A stretch of 22,464 bases of DNA from Acetoanaerobium sp041831635. Lineage in GTDB: Bacteria > Bacillota > Clostridia > Peptostreptococcales > Filifactoraceae. A model generated the notes under the pieces. It did not search any database and was not told the DNA's origin. It worked only from the letters and a program-made list of their open reading frames with translations. Shown here piece by piece: positions 1 through 7,560 of the stretch. The position numbers and the translations under genes were made by a program. How positions within the stretch are numbered: position 1 is the first letter of the stretch; every line of letters begins with the position of its first letter. The stretch is taken from the NCBI GenBank assembly GCA_041831635.1, contig JBHASY010000012.1, positions 1 to 22,464 of the forward strand. Direction: 5' to 3'.

Positions 1-1385
1 CCTCTTGCAACAACTGCTGCATGCGATGTCATTCCACCTCTGGCTGTAAGAATCCCCTCTGCTGCTACCATGCCCTCTATGTCTTCAGGAGAAGTTTCTT
101 GTCTTACAAGTATGGATTTTTCTCCTCTTGCTTTTGCTGCAACTACATCTTCTGCATGGAAATAAACTTTTCCTGATGCTGCACCCGGAGATGCAGGAAG
201 TCCTTTTGCTATTACAGTGGCATTTGCAAGAGCTTTCGGCTCAAACATAGGGTGTAGTAATTGATCTAATTGATTAGGCTCTATTCTCATTATAGCTTCT
301 TCTTTAGTGATTAGATTTTCCTCTACCAGGTCAACAGCAACATTGATAGCTGCATGAGCAGTTCTTTTTCCCGATCTGGTTTGAAGTAAAAATAATCTTT
401 CATTTTCTATCGTAAACTCTATATCTTGCATATCTTTGTAGTGATGCTCCAGTTTTTTAGTCGCATCTACGAATTGATTATAAACTTTCGGCATAATTTC
501 TTTTAGTTCGGAAATTTCATTTGGAGTACGAATACCTGCAACTACGTCTTCTCCCTGTGCGTTGATTAGAAATTCTCCAAACAGTTTGTTTTCTCCGTCT
601 GCCGGATTTCTTGTAAATGCAACTCCCGTACCTGACTTATCTCCCATATTTCCAAATACCATAGACTGAACATTTACTGCTGTTCCCAAATCATGAGGAA
701 TATCGTTAAGTTTTCTGTATATCATAGCTCTAGGGTTGTTCCAAGATTCAAATACAGCTTTGATTGCAAGTTCAAGCTGTTTCATAGGGTCTTGAGGGAA
801 CTCTTCATTTTTTTCTTCGAAATATACTTTTTTGTACTTTTCAACTAAAGCTTTCAAATCTTCACTATCTAAATCAGTGTCGTTATGTACACCTTTTTGC
901 TCTTTCATTTCTTCCAGAAGTGATTCAAATCTAACTTTGGGAATTTCCATAGCTACATCAGAAAACATCTGGATAAATCTCCTGTAGCTGTCATAGGCAA
1001 AACGCTCATTTCCTGTGGATTTAGCCAGACCTTTCACAGCTTTGTCATTAAGTCCCAGATTTAAGATAGTGTCCATCATCCCCGGCATTGAGAACACCGC
1101 TCCTGAACGAACTGATACTAAAAGCGGATTTTCTTCATCTGAAAATCTTTTGTCAAGAGTTTTTTCTACCTCAGAAAGATGAACTTTAATTTCCTCTATT
1201 AGTGACTGCCATAATGATTTTCCTTCATCGTAAAAGCGAATGCAAGCTTTAGTAGTTATGGTAAATCCCGGAGGAACAGGAAGTCCTATGTTAGTCATTT
1301 CAGCTAAGTTAGCTCCTTTCCCTCCAAGAAGCGATTTCATTTCTTTTGAACCTTCGTGAAAACTGTACACAAACTTATTTTCCAT
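1..1385 (-). CDS. ppdK: Pyruvate, phosphate dikinase (N-terminal 461 residues, cut by window edge)
   Basis: Cytoplasmic enzyme interconverting pyruvate + ATP + Pi and PEP + AMP + PPi. The start ATG at 1385 follows GGGAGG by 9 bases and gives MENKFVYSFHEG. The nucleotide-binding domain begins with LLGGKGANLAEM and contains SVRSGAVFSMPGMMDT; the piece ends in the phosphohistidine domain with GGMTSHAAVVAR. Counting from the start gives Thr453 (codon 29-27) and His455 (codon 23-21). His455 is also the number of the catalytic histidine in the well-studied Clostridium symbiosum enzyme, which supports the start and shows the reading frame is intact. The threonine two residues before it is the known target of the regulator encoded by the gene just upstream. 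The PEP/pyruvate-binding C-terminal domain lies outside the window. Last gene of ccpN-ppsR-ppdK. Not a PEP synthase: length to His and motif spacing fit PPDK. Confidence 0.97.
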   Translation of the reverse strand, partial: MENKFVYSFHEGSKEMKSLLGGKGANLAEMTNIGLPVPPGFTITTKACIRFYDEGKSLWQSLIEEIKVHLSEVEKTLDKRFSDEENPLLVSVRSGAVFSMPGMMDTILNLGLNDKAVKGLAKSTGNERFAYDSYRRFIQMFSDVAMEIPKVRFESLLEEMKEQKGVHNDTDLDSEDLKALVEKYKKVYFEEKNEEFPQDPMKQLELAIKAVFESWNNPRAMIYRKLNDIPHDLGTAVNVQSMVFGNMGDKSGTGVAFTRNPADGENKLFGEFLINAQGEDVVAGIRTPNEISELKEIMPKVYNQFVDATKKLEHHYKDMQDIEFTIENERLFLLQTRSGKRTAHAAINVAVDLVEENLITKEEAIMRIEPNQLDQLLHPMFEPKALANATVIAKGLPASPGAASGKVYFHAEDVVAAKARGEKSILVRQETSPEDIEGMVAAEGILTARGGMTSHAAVVAR

Positions 1386-1410
1386 TATCAATAACCTCCC
1401 TATTTAATAT

Positions 1411-2238
1411 TTAGTCTTTAAAAATCTTTATACCGTTCTTTTTTAAAATACTTATGATAAGTTCTGCCGTTTCTTCTATAGCCTTGTTAGAAACATCTAT
1501 TATAGGACAGCCTATTTTCTTCATAATCTTTTCTGCATAATCTATTTCATCAAGTATCCTGTCCATACTTGCATAGCTTGAACCTCTCGGAAGTCCCAGT
1601 GCTTTTAGTCTTTCTTCTCTTATCTCATTTAGTTTTGCAGGAGAGTTCGTAAGTCCTATCACTCTTTTAGCAGGAACATTGTAGATTTCATTTGGCGGAA
1701 TAGATTCAGGTACCAGAGGAATATTTGCCACCTTTATGTTTTTATTTGCAAGGTACATAGAAAGCGGTGTCTTAGATGTCCTAGATATCCCAAGAATAAC
1801 TACATCGGCTTTTGTAAGTCCTCTTGGGTCTTTCCCGTCATCGTATTTAACTGCAAACTCAATAGCCTCTATCCTCTTAAAATAAGCCTCGTCAAGTTTT
1901 CTTATGTTACCCGGCTCTCTGGCAGGTTCCAAATTAGTAGTTTCCTTAATTGCAGTCATTAACGGACTTAGTAAATCCACTGCTTTGATACCTGACTTGT
2001 CAGCAAAATCCCTTATATAATCTGTAAGTTCTTTATCAACCAAGGTGTAAAAAAGCACTACATTTTCTTGAGTTTCAGCTTCTTTTAGTATCCCTCTTAA
2101 CAGTTCCAAATCCAGAACATAGGGGCATCTTTTTATTTCATAATCATCTAATTCAAACTGAGATATAGCTGCCTTTGCAACCTGTTCTCCCGTTTCTCCC
2201 AGTGAATCGGATATCACATATACCGACAATATGCTCAT
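1411..2238 (-). CDS. ppsR: Pyruvate, phosphate dikinase regulatory protein (bifunctional kinase/phosphorylase)
   Basis: DUF299-family serine/threonine kinase and Pi-dependent phosphorylase that switches PPDK off (ADP-dependent phosphorylation of the Thr next to the catalytic His) and on again. 275 residues, usual family length. N-terminus VYVISDSLGETGEQVAKAA is the family signature; a P-loop-like GISRTSKT sits at about residues 150-157, followed by PLSMYLAN, and SSYASMDRILDEIDYAE is near the C-terminus. It lies 25 bases upstream of ppdK and 17 bases downstream of ccpN, so all three are probably one transcript. This family can act on either PPDK or PEP synthetase; the adjacent ppdK with Thr453 intact settles the substrate here by inference. 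Equivalent of B. subtilis yqfL. Confidence 0.96.
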   Translation of the reverse strand: MSILSVYVISDSLGETGEQVAKAAISQFELDDYEIKRCPYVLDLELLRGILKEAETQENVVLFYTLVDKELTDYIRDFADKSGIKAVDLLSPLMTAIKETTNLEPAREPGNIRKLDEAYFKRIEAIEFAVKYDDGKDPRGLTKADVVILGISRTSKTPLSMYLANKNIKVANIPLVPESIPPNEIYNVPAKRVIGLTNSPAKLNEIREERLKALGLPRGSSYASMDRILDEIDYAEKIMKKIGCPIIDVSNKAIEETAELIISILKKNGIKIFKD

Positions 2239-2255
2239 ACTTATCCTCCATCATA

Positions 2256-2885
2256 TTAGTTTTGCAGTATTTCCATAAATAAACGAGATACTGTGGTCTT
2301 TGAAAATCTTCCGACAACGACATACTGTTCATTACCGTCTACTTTTTCTACTCTAACCACAGGCAGACTGTCTACTTCATGCTCTATCAACTTTCTAAGT
2401 GCATCCTCGACAGTTTCATTCTCTTTTACACAAACGACATTTGGCATTCTGGTCATCGCCATACTGACAGGTATCGAAGTTATATCTCCATTTCCAATTG
2501 CACTTTTTAGCAAATCTTTCCTAGATACTACTCCACTGAAATATTTATTGGACGTAATAAATATCGAGCCTACATCTTCTAAAAACATAGTCACTATAGC
2601 ACTGTGAACAGATACATTGTCCTCTATTACTATCGGTACACTCATTACATTTGCTACTTTTTTATTACTTATTTCCCTTATGTTGTATGACCTGATAGAA
2701 TTTTCTGTATAAAAATATCCTACTTTTGGGCGTGCCTCCAAAAGTCCGCTCATAGTAAGTATAGATAAATCAGGTCTGAGTGTTGCCCTTGTAAGTCCTA
2801 ATTTATTTGCAATCTGTTCACTTGTAATAGGCTGCTCAATCTTTACAATATCGATAATTTTCTGTTGGCGTTTAGTGATTTGTAT
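2256..2885 (-). CDS. ccpN: CcpN-type repressor: HTH plus CBS pair, apparent AUA start
   Basis: Transcriptional repressor of gluconeogenic genes (CcpN/YqzB family). An N-terminal winged HTH (PITSEQIANKLGLTRATLRP) is followed by a CBS-domain pair (residues about 75-205), the adenine-nucleotide sensor of the family. The first ATG in frame is at 2753 but would remove the whole HTH. Reading upstream, the frame is open from a TGA at 2891-2889 with no ATG, GTG or TTG before 2753. An AGGAGG at 2898-2893 sits 7 bases before an ATA codon at 2885-2883, giving (M)QITKRQQKIIDIV and 209 residues; B. subtilis CcpN is about the same length and aligns from the same point. I therefore call the start at the ATA. 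A sequencing error changing ATG to ATA is the alternative. The first gene of ccpN-ppsR-ppdK, with a CcpN box over its own promoter. Confidence 0.9.
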   Translation of the reverse strand: MQITKRQQKIIDIVKIEQPITSEQIANKLGLTRATLRPDLSILTMSGLLEARPKVGYFYTENSIRSYNIREISNKKVANVMSVPIVIEDNVSVHSAIVTMFLEDVGSIFITSNKYFSGVVSRKDLLKSAIGNGDITSIPVSMAMTRMPNVVCVKENETVEDALRKLIEHEVDSLPVVRVEKVDGNEQYVVVGRFSKTTVSRLFMEILQN

Positions 2886-2892
2886 TTTTCAC

Positions 2893-2898
2893 ACCTCC
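2893..2898 (-). promoter_or_regulatory. Shine-Dalgarno of ccpN that selects the AUA start
   Basis: AGGAGG on the minus strand, 7 bases from the ATA at 2885-2883. No standard start codon is in frame within the next 130 bases, so this site is the main reason to place the ccpN start at the ATA. Confidence 0.75.
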
Positions 2899-2900
2899 TA

Positions 2901-2935
2901 TTATGACATACTTATACCTATATAGTATGTCATAA
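2901..2935. promoter_or_regulatory. CcpN operator, two inverted boxes
   Basis: A perfect 12-base inverted repeat, TTATGACATACT (2901-2912) and AGTATGTCATAA (2924-2935), with an 11-base centre. Each arm contains TATGACATACT, which fits the published B. subtilis CcpN consensus TRTGHYATAYW at every position (recalled from the literature). The upstream arm covers the -10 and the downstream arm lies in the first transcribed bases, a repressor geometry. Autoregulation of ccpN-ppsR-ppdK is the inference. Confidence 0.85.
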
Positions 2936-2950
2936 TTTGTTTAATGTCAA
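2922..2950 (-). promoter_or_regulatory. SigA-type promoter of ccpN-ppsR-ppdK
   Basis: Perfect -35 TTGACA at 2950-2945, a 17-base spacer, and -10 TACTAT at 2927-2922 on the minus strand. Transcription would start near 2915, giving a leader of about 30 bases that includes the AGGAGG. The -10 is inside the upstream arm of the CcpN operator. Confidence 0.85.
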
Positions 2951-3000
2951 TATTTTTGAATAGCAAAAATTTACATTATTTATACGTTCTATAAAAAGTA

Positions 3001-3032
3001 AAAAATCCACCTCAAGAGGTGGATTTTTTAAA
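3001..3032 (-). terminator. Intrinsic terminator of glyQ-glyS
   Basis: AAAAATCCACCTC and GAGGTGGATTTTT form a stem of up to 13 pairs with a tiny AA loop (opening to about four bases in practice). On the minus strand it is followed by TTTTTTACTTTTT. It lies about 20 bases beyond the glyS stop and separates glyS from the ccpN promoter. Confidence 0.92.
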
Positions 3033-3049
3033 TAATCTTATATTATTTT

Positions 3050-5113
3050 TTATAAATTAACTATTTTTGACAAGTCTGCAACTGATTCCATAGTAGTTCT
3101 TATATTAGAAAGCATAGTAAGTCTGTTTCCTCTTATGTCAAGATTTTCGTCCATTACCATTACGCTGTCAAAGAAGGTATCTACACTGTCTTTAATTGAA
3201 ATAAGAAGTTCCAGAGCCTTTACATACTGTCTGTTTTTCAACATATCTTCAACTTCATTTTTGACACTGTCATATGCCGTACTTAATTTTAACTCACTGT
3301 CATTTACAAATAAAGTCTTGTCTACTTTTCCGGCAGCAGTATCCTTAGAAATGTTGGATATACGGCTAAAAGTCTGAAGTGCTTCGGTCACATTATTGTT
3401 TTTAACCCAAGCATCCAAGTCTTTTGCTCTTATTAGCAAATCAAACGGATTAGAGTTTTCTATACCTATGATTGAATCTACCACATCATATCGTATTCCC
3501 ATATCAGTAAATAGATTTTTAAGTCTAAGTTCAAAAAACAACATAAGGTCTGATTTAACTTTATTTTTATCCATATCTTTAAAATCAAAATTTTCAAGAG
3601 CCAAGTCAAGTAGGTCAAATAATTTAATATTCAGCTCCTTGTCCATCATAATGTTTAGAATTCCAAGAGCTTGACGCCTAAGAGCATAAGGATCCTGCGA
3701 ACCTGTAGGCTGAATACCTATCGCAAAGAAACCTGCAACTGAGTCCAATCTGTCTGAAATAGCCAAAATTATCCCTTCATTGGTAGTAGGTAGTTCATCT
3801 CCTGCAAATCTAGGAAGATAATGTTCATATATAGCCTGTGACACTTCACTTGGTTCGTTTGAAAGATTTGCATAATATCTTCCCATTATTCCTTGAAGTT
3901 CTGTAAATTCAAATACCATAGATGTGGTAAGGTCAGCTTTTACAAGATATGCCGCCCTGTTTAGATTTGGCAGGTTTAAACCTAATGCTCTTGCAATTTT
4001 TTCAGAAAGTTTTTGTATTCTCTTGGTTTTATCAAGTACAGTTCCAAGTTTTTGCTGGAACACTATAGTATCTAATCTTTCTACATAAGACTCTATAGGT
4101 CTTTTAGTATCTTCATTATAGAAAAACAGTGCATCACTGAGTCTTGCATCCAGAACTTTTTCATTTCCTCTTTTCACATTGTCTATGAAGTAGTCATCGC
4201 CATTTCTTACCGTTATAAATTTATTAAGAAGATTTCCATCTGCATCAAGCACAGGGAAATATCTCTGATGTTCTTTCATAGGTGTAATAATAACCTCTTT
4301 CGGTAGTGATAAATAGCTTTCATCAAACTCTCCATAAAAAGCTGTAGGATACTCTACTATATAGTTTACCTCCTCAAGCAGATCTTCATCCATCATAAGA
4401 GTTCCGCCAAGAGAAGTTGCTACAGCATTACATTGTTTTAATATCAACGACTTCCTTTGCTCATCATCCAGGATTACAAAATTTTCCTTAAGTTTAGTTT
4501 CGTACTCATCAATAGTATTTATCACCATTTCACTGCTTCCTAAAAATCTATGCCCTTTCGTAATATTTCCTGTTTTAATTCCTTCGATTTCAAAATCTAT
4601 TACTTCATCATCCATCAAGCATACAAAATATCTTATAGGTCTTACGAAACGAATATTTTTACCACCCCATCTCATAGACTTTGGAAATGTAGTTGACTTT
4701 ATCATTCCTTCAAAAATATCCTTAAGTAAGTCTTTTACCTCTTTTCCCTCTTTTTTGAGCCTTATATGAGCATATTCGTCTTTACCTACGGTCTTAAAGT
4801 ATACATCATCAGCACTTACATTTTTACCTTTTAAAAATCCAATAAGAGCCTTACTTGGATTATTATTTTCATCAAAAGCCATTTTTCTGGAAGGTCCTTT
4901 TAGTTCTTCCTCAACAGTTTCTTGAGTTTCTGCAAGTTCATCTATTATTATTACAAATCTTCTAGGAGTACATTTTAAATCTATTGATTTATGTTTTATA
5001 TGAAGTTCTTTCAGCGTTTTTTCGAGATAGTCTTTCATATCTGTTTTTGTTTTTGATATAAACCTGGCAGGAATTTCTTCAGTTCCTATTTCAAATAAAA
5101 GTTTTTTATTCAT
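3050..5113 (-). CDS. glyS: Glycyl-tRNA synthetase beta subunit
   Basis: Beta subunit of the bacterial alpha2beta2 glycyl-tRNA synthetase, which carries the tRNA-binding part of the enzyme that charges tRNA-Gly. The N-terminus KLLFEIGTEEIPARF is diagnostic, and the body contains RWGGKNIRFVRPIRYFVCL, EGIKTGNITKGHRFLG, VSQAIYEHYLPRFAGDELP and TGSQDPYALRRQALGI; the C-terminal helical anticodon-binding domain ends near the stop. A GTG at 5125 could add four residues, but the ATG at 5113 is preceded at a good distance by AAGGGTGG and yields MNKKLLFEIG, so I start there (687 residues, normal). It overlaps the end of glyQ by 8 bases, consistent with coupled translation and equal subunit amounts. Confidence 0.97.
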   Translation of the reverse strand: MNKKLLFEIGTEEIPARFISKTKTDMKDYLEKTLKELHIKHKSIDLKCTPRRFVIIIDELAETQETVEEELKGPSRKMAFDENNNPSKALIGFLKGKNVSADDVYFKTVGKDEYAHIRLKKEGKEVKDLLKDIFEGMIKSTTFPKSMRWGGKNIRFVRPIRYFVCLMDDEVIDFEIEGIKTGNITKGHRFLGSSEMVINTIDEYETKLKENFVILDDEQRKSLILKQCNAVATSLGGTLMMDEDLLEEVNYIVEYPTAFYGEFDESYLSLPKEVIITPMKEHQRYFPVLDADGNLLNKFITVRNGDDYFIDNVKRGNEKVLDARLSDALFFYNEDTKRPIESYVERLDTIVFQQKLGTVLDKTKRIQKLSEKIARALGLNLPNLNRAAYLVKADLTTSMVFEFTELQGIMGRYYANLSNEPSEVSQAIYEHYLPRFAGDELPTTNEGIILAISDRLDSVAGFFAIGIQPTGSQDPYALRRQALGILNIMMDKELNIKLFDLLDLALENFDFKDMDKNKVKSDLMLFFELRLKNLFTDMGIRYDVVDSIIGIENSNPFDLLIRAKDLDAWVKNNNVTEALQTFSRISNISKDTAAGKVDKTLFVNDSELKLSTAYDSVKNEVEDMLKNRQYVKALELLISIKDSVDTFFDSVMVMDENLDIRGNRLTMLSNIRTTMESVADLSKIVNL

Positions 5114-5990
5114 TGACAACACCACCCTTTAGTAATGGGAAACCCATATCTTCACGTTGCTTAACATATGCTGAAGCGATTTTTTTAGCCATATTTCTAA
5201 CTCTTCCTATGTATGACGCCCTCTGACTTACCCCTATAGCACCACCTGCATCTAACAAATTAAATGAGTGAGATGCTTTGAGTACATAGTCATAAGCAGG
5301 CATCACAAGACCCTCTTCAATAAGTCTGCTCGCCTCTTTTTCGTAGGTGTTAAACATATTAAGGAGCATATCCTTATCGGATAGTTCAAAACTATATACC
5401 GAATGTTCGTATTCAGCTTTTTTAAATACTTCTCCATATTTAATTTCATCGGTAAAATCAATATCATAGACGTTATTTTTTTCTTGCAAAAAAAGAGCAA
5501 TTCTCTCAAGTCCATAGGTAAGTTCGGCTGACTCAAGCTCACAGTCTATAGAACCTACCTGTTGAAAATATGTAAATTGAGTGATTTCCATTCCATCAAG
5601 CCATACTTCCCAACCCAGTCCCCACGCTCCAAAGGTCGGATTCTCCCAGTTATCTTCCACGAACCTGATATCATGTTCTTTCGGATTTATCCCTATAGCT
5701 TCCAATGATTTCAGATAAATATCTTGAATATCATCAGGCGACGGTTTTATTATTACTTGAAACTGATGATGTTGATATAGTCTGTTAGGGTTATCTCCAT
5801 ATCTGGCATCTGCCGGTCTTCTTGACGGTTCTGTATAGCATACCTTCCACGGTTCAGGCCCCAGTGCTCTTAAAAAAGTTGCCGGATTCATAGTTCCTGC
5901 TCCCTTTTCACTATCATAAGCTTGCATTATAATACAACCTTGATTTGACCAATATTCCTGAAGCTTCAATATCATTTGCTGAAAATTCAT
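5106..5990 (-). CDS. glyQ: Glycyl-tRNA synthetase alpha subunit
   Basis: Catalytic class II subunit forming glycyl-adenylate and charging tRNA-Gly. Motifs YWSNQGCIIMQAYDSEKGAG, FLRALGPEPWKVCYTEPSRR (motif 2 region), YGDNPNRLYQHHQFQVI and EITQFTYFQQVGSIDCE are all present. An in-frame ATG at 6005 would add MEAYK, but the GGAGG there overlaps that ATG and lies 8 bases before the ATG at 5990, so the protein starts MNFQQMILKLQEYW (294 residues). Upstream there are 265 AT-rich bases; I see no T-box core (AGGGTGGNACCGCG) although many Firmicute glyQS operons have one. Operon with glyS; in B. subtilis glyQ also follows recO. Confidence 0.97.
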   Translation of the reverse strand: MNFQQMILKLQEYWSNQGCIIMQAYDSEKGAGTMNPATFLRALGPEPWKVCYTEPSRRPADARYGDNPNRLYQHHQFQVIIKPSPDDIQDIYLKSLEAIGINPKEHDIRFVEDNWENPTFGAWGLGWEVWLDGMEITQFTYFQQVGSIDCELESAELTYGLERIALFLQEKNNVYDIDFTDEIKYGEVFKKAEYEHSVYSFELSDKDMLLNMFNTYEKEASRLIEEGLVMPAYDYVLKASHSFNLLDAGGAIGVSQRASYIGRVRNMAKKIASAYVKQREDMGFPLLKGGVVNE

Positions 5991-6210
5991 TTTATATGCC
6001 TCCATTTTTGTATTATTATTATTTAACTTTATATTATTTTACACTCTTATTGGAAAAAATCACTGAATACTTTCAAAAACTATATACTGTTTTTTATGTT
6101 TTACAATCTTAAAATATATATGCAAAGTTAATAACTTGTATTTAATTTATATATTAAATATATAAATCTAATATTATTACAAACTATAGCCCATAGTCAA
6201 CTACTGCATA

Positions 6211-6244
6211 CAAAAAAGACCCTATCCTATCGAATAAGGTCTTT
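6211..6244 (-). terminator. Terminator after the DUF4342 gene (end of the phoH-recO operon)
   Basis: AAAGACC (6215-6221) pairs with GGTCTTT (6238-6244), extended by TAT/ATA after one mismatch, loop of eight bases. On the minus strand it is followed by TTTTTTG. It is 27 bases past the stop at 6271 and probably separates this operon from glyQS. Confidence 0.8.
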
Positions 6245-6270
6245 CTAAACAAACCAATTGTGTTGTTCTT

Positions 6271-6792
6271 TTATAAATCTTCTGTTTTTTCTTTTACAGT
6301 GTCTCCAGCCTCTTCTGATTTCTCTTTAATTCCATCAGTAGAATCTTTTTTCCCTATCTTTTCATCTACCATTTTCTTAACTTTTTCAACTTTTTCCTCA
6401 GTCATTTTATTTACATCTATCTCTTCTCCGTCTTCTTTTACTATCTTGATAGTGTATTTAGTTACAAAAGCAGCTCCTACTCCTACTATAGCTACTACAG
6501 GAGCTAAAACAATACCTATCGCACCTATTGTAACAGGAAGATTAAGTAAAACCTCTCCATCTTTTTCTACCATAACTCTTGTTACATTGCCTTTTTTAAG
6601 AAGATCTTTTAATGTGTCAATAACTTCATTGCTTTTGATATTGATGTTTTCCATAACACTAACTTGGCTTTTTTCTAGGTAAATGATAGCATCTATCACA
6701 TCGCCCTCGCAAGCATTAAGTGCATCTCTTGCCTGTTCATATGTCACACCTGTTCTGTCTACCACTTGGTCAATTTTTTCTAATGTTATCAT
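6271..6792 (-). CDS. DUF4342 protein: UBA-like helix bundle plus membrane-associated domain
   Basis: Predicted 173-residue protein of unknown function. Residues about 1-45 (ITLEKIDQVVDRTGVTYEQA, then RDALNACEGDVIDAIIYLE) look like a UBA/TS-N-type three-helix domain. A DUF4342-like region follows: VIDTLKDLLKKGNVTRVMVE, then LLNLPVTIGAIGIVLAPVVA with the hydrophobic stretch IVGVGAAFVTKYTIKIV, then a charged Lys/Glu-rich tail ending TVKEKTEDL. The ATG at 6819 overlaps recO, but GGAGG sits 8 bases before the ATG at 6792, so MITLEKI is the start. It lies 13 bases after recO and so is probably the last gene of the phoH operon. B. subtilis has no gene between recO and glyQ. Domain assignment is from memory of the family; function unknown. 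Confidence 0.75.
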   Translation of the reverse strand: MITLEKIDQVVDRTGVTYEQARDALNACEGDVIDAIIYLEKSQVSVMENINIKSNEVIDTLKDLLKKGNVTRVMVEKDGEVLLNLPVTIGAIGIVLAPVVAIVGVGAAFVTKYTIKIVKEDGEEIDVNKMTEEKVEKVKKMVDEKIGKKDSTDGIKEKSEEAGDTVKEKTEDL

Positions 6793-6805
6793 TTTAAAAA
6801 CCTCC

Positions 6806-7552
6806 TTAATAATTATCAATAAAATTTAAAGATTTTAAATTTAATGCCCCCAGATATTCTCCTATATAGCAACGTAGCAATCGTTTTAGTTCATCAAGTA
6901 TGACCTTGGACACCTTTGCATTTATGGACAAGGTTATATCGTTAAAATATACATACTCAATCAGCCTTATAGTTGTTTTATCTACTTCAATCAAAGGCTT
7001 TACCGTCTTGCTACAGTCTCGGCAGATAACTCCACCTTCGATTATACTGAAATATCCAAAACGTTCTAACTCTATCATACCACAATTTGCACATTTTGAA
7101 ACCTCCGGTTTAAAACCTGAGTATTCTAAAATTTTCAATTCATAGATAACCCTCATTAGCTCAAGCTTTGAAATGTCGAGTTTAAGCAATATATCCAGAG
7201 TTTCTTTTAACAAATCAAATAATTTTATATTAGTCTGGTGCTCTGCCATAAGTTTTTCTGACAGTTCCATAAAATAAGAGGCATAGAAAAACTTATCTAA
7301 ATCAGTGGATATCTCGTAATAATTTTTTATCAGTTCCACCCTTTGAAGTCTGTATGAACCCGATTTATAATTTAGTACAAAATTAGAATATGCAAATATC
7401 TGAGACGCTGACATAAGAGGACTTTTCACTCTTTTAGACGCCTTTGCAAAAACTGTAATCTTCCCCAATTTTTTGCTCACTATAGTGAGAATAGTATCCG
7501 CCTCTGCATATTTGACTGTCTTTACTACTATACCTTGAGTTTCTATTTGCAT
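6806..7552 (-). CDS. recO: DNA repair protein RecO
   Basis: RecO anneals single strands and, with RecR, loads RecA onto SSB-coated DNA. The N-terminal OB fold starts MQIETQGIVVKTVKYAEADT and continues LGKITVFAKASKRVKS; the helical C-terminal domain carries a four-cysteine zinc site, C154-x2-C157 (KCANCG) and C177-x2-C180 (CRDC), which is common in Firmicute RecO. Length 248 is normal. An AGGAAG lies before the ATG. It starts 8 bases downstream of era and ends 13 bases before the DUF4342 start, so it is in the same transcript. No yqzL-like small gene separates era and recO here. Confidence 0.96.
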   Translation of the reverse strand: MQIETQGIVVKTVKYAEADTILTIVSKKLGKITVFAKASKRVKSPLMSASQIFAYSNFVLNYKSGSYRLQRVELIKNYYEISTDLDKFFYASYFMELSEKLMAEHQTNIKLFDLLKETLDILLKLDISKLELMRVIYELKILEYSGFKPEVSKCANCGMIELERFGYFSIIEGGVICRDCSKTVKPLIEVDKTTIRLIEYVYFNDITLSINAKVSKVILDELKRLLRCYIGEYLGALNLKSLNFIDNY

Positions 7553-7560
7553 AATTCTTC

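Noticed and set aside
6260..6682. 140-codon plus-strand frame antisense to the DUF4342 gene
   Set aside because: Ser/Phe/Thr-rich antisense shadow with no ribosome site; the minus strand has a proper start, ribosome site and terminator.
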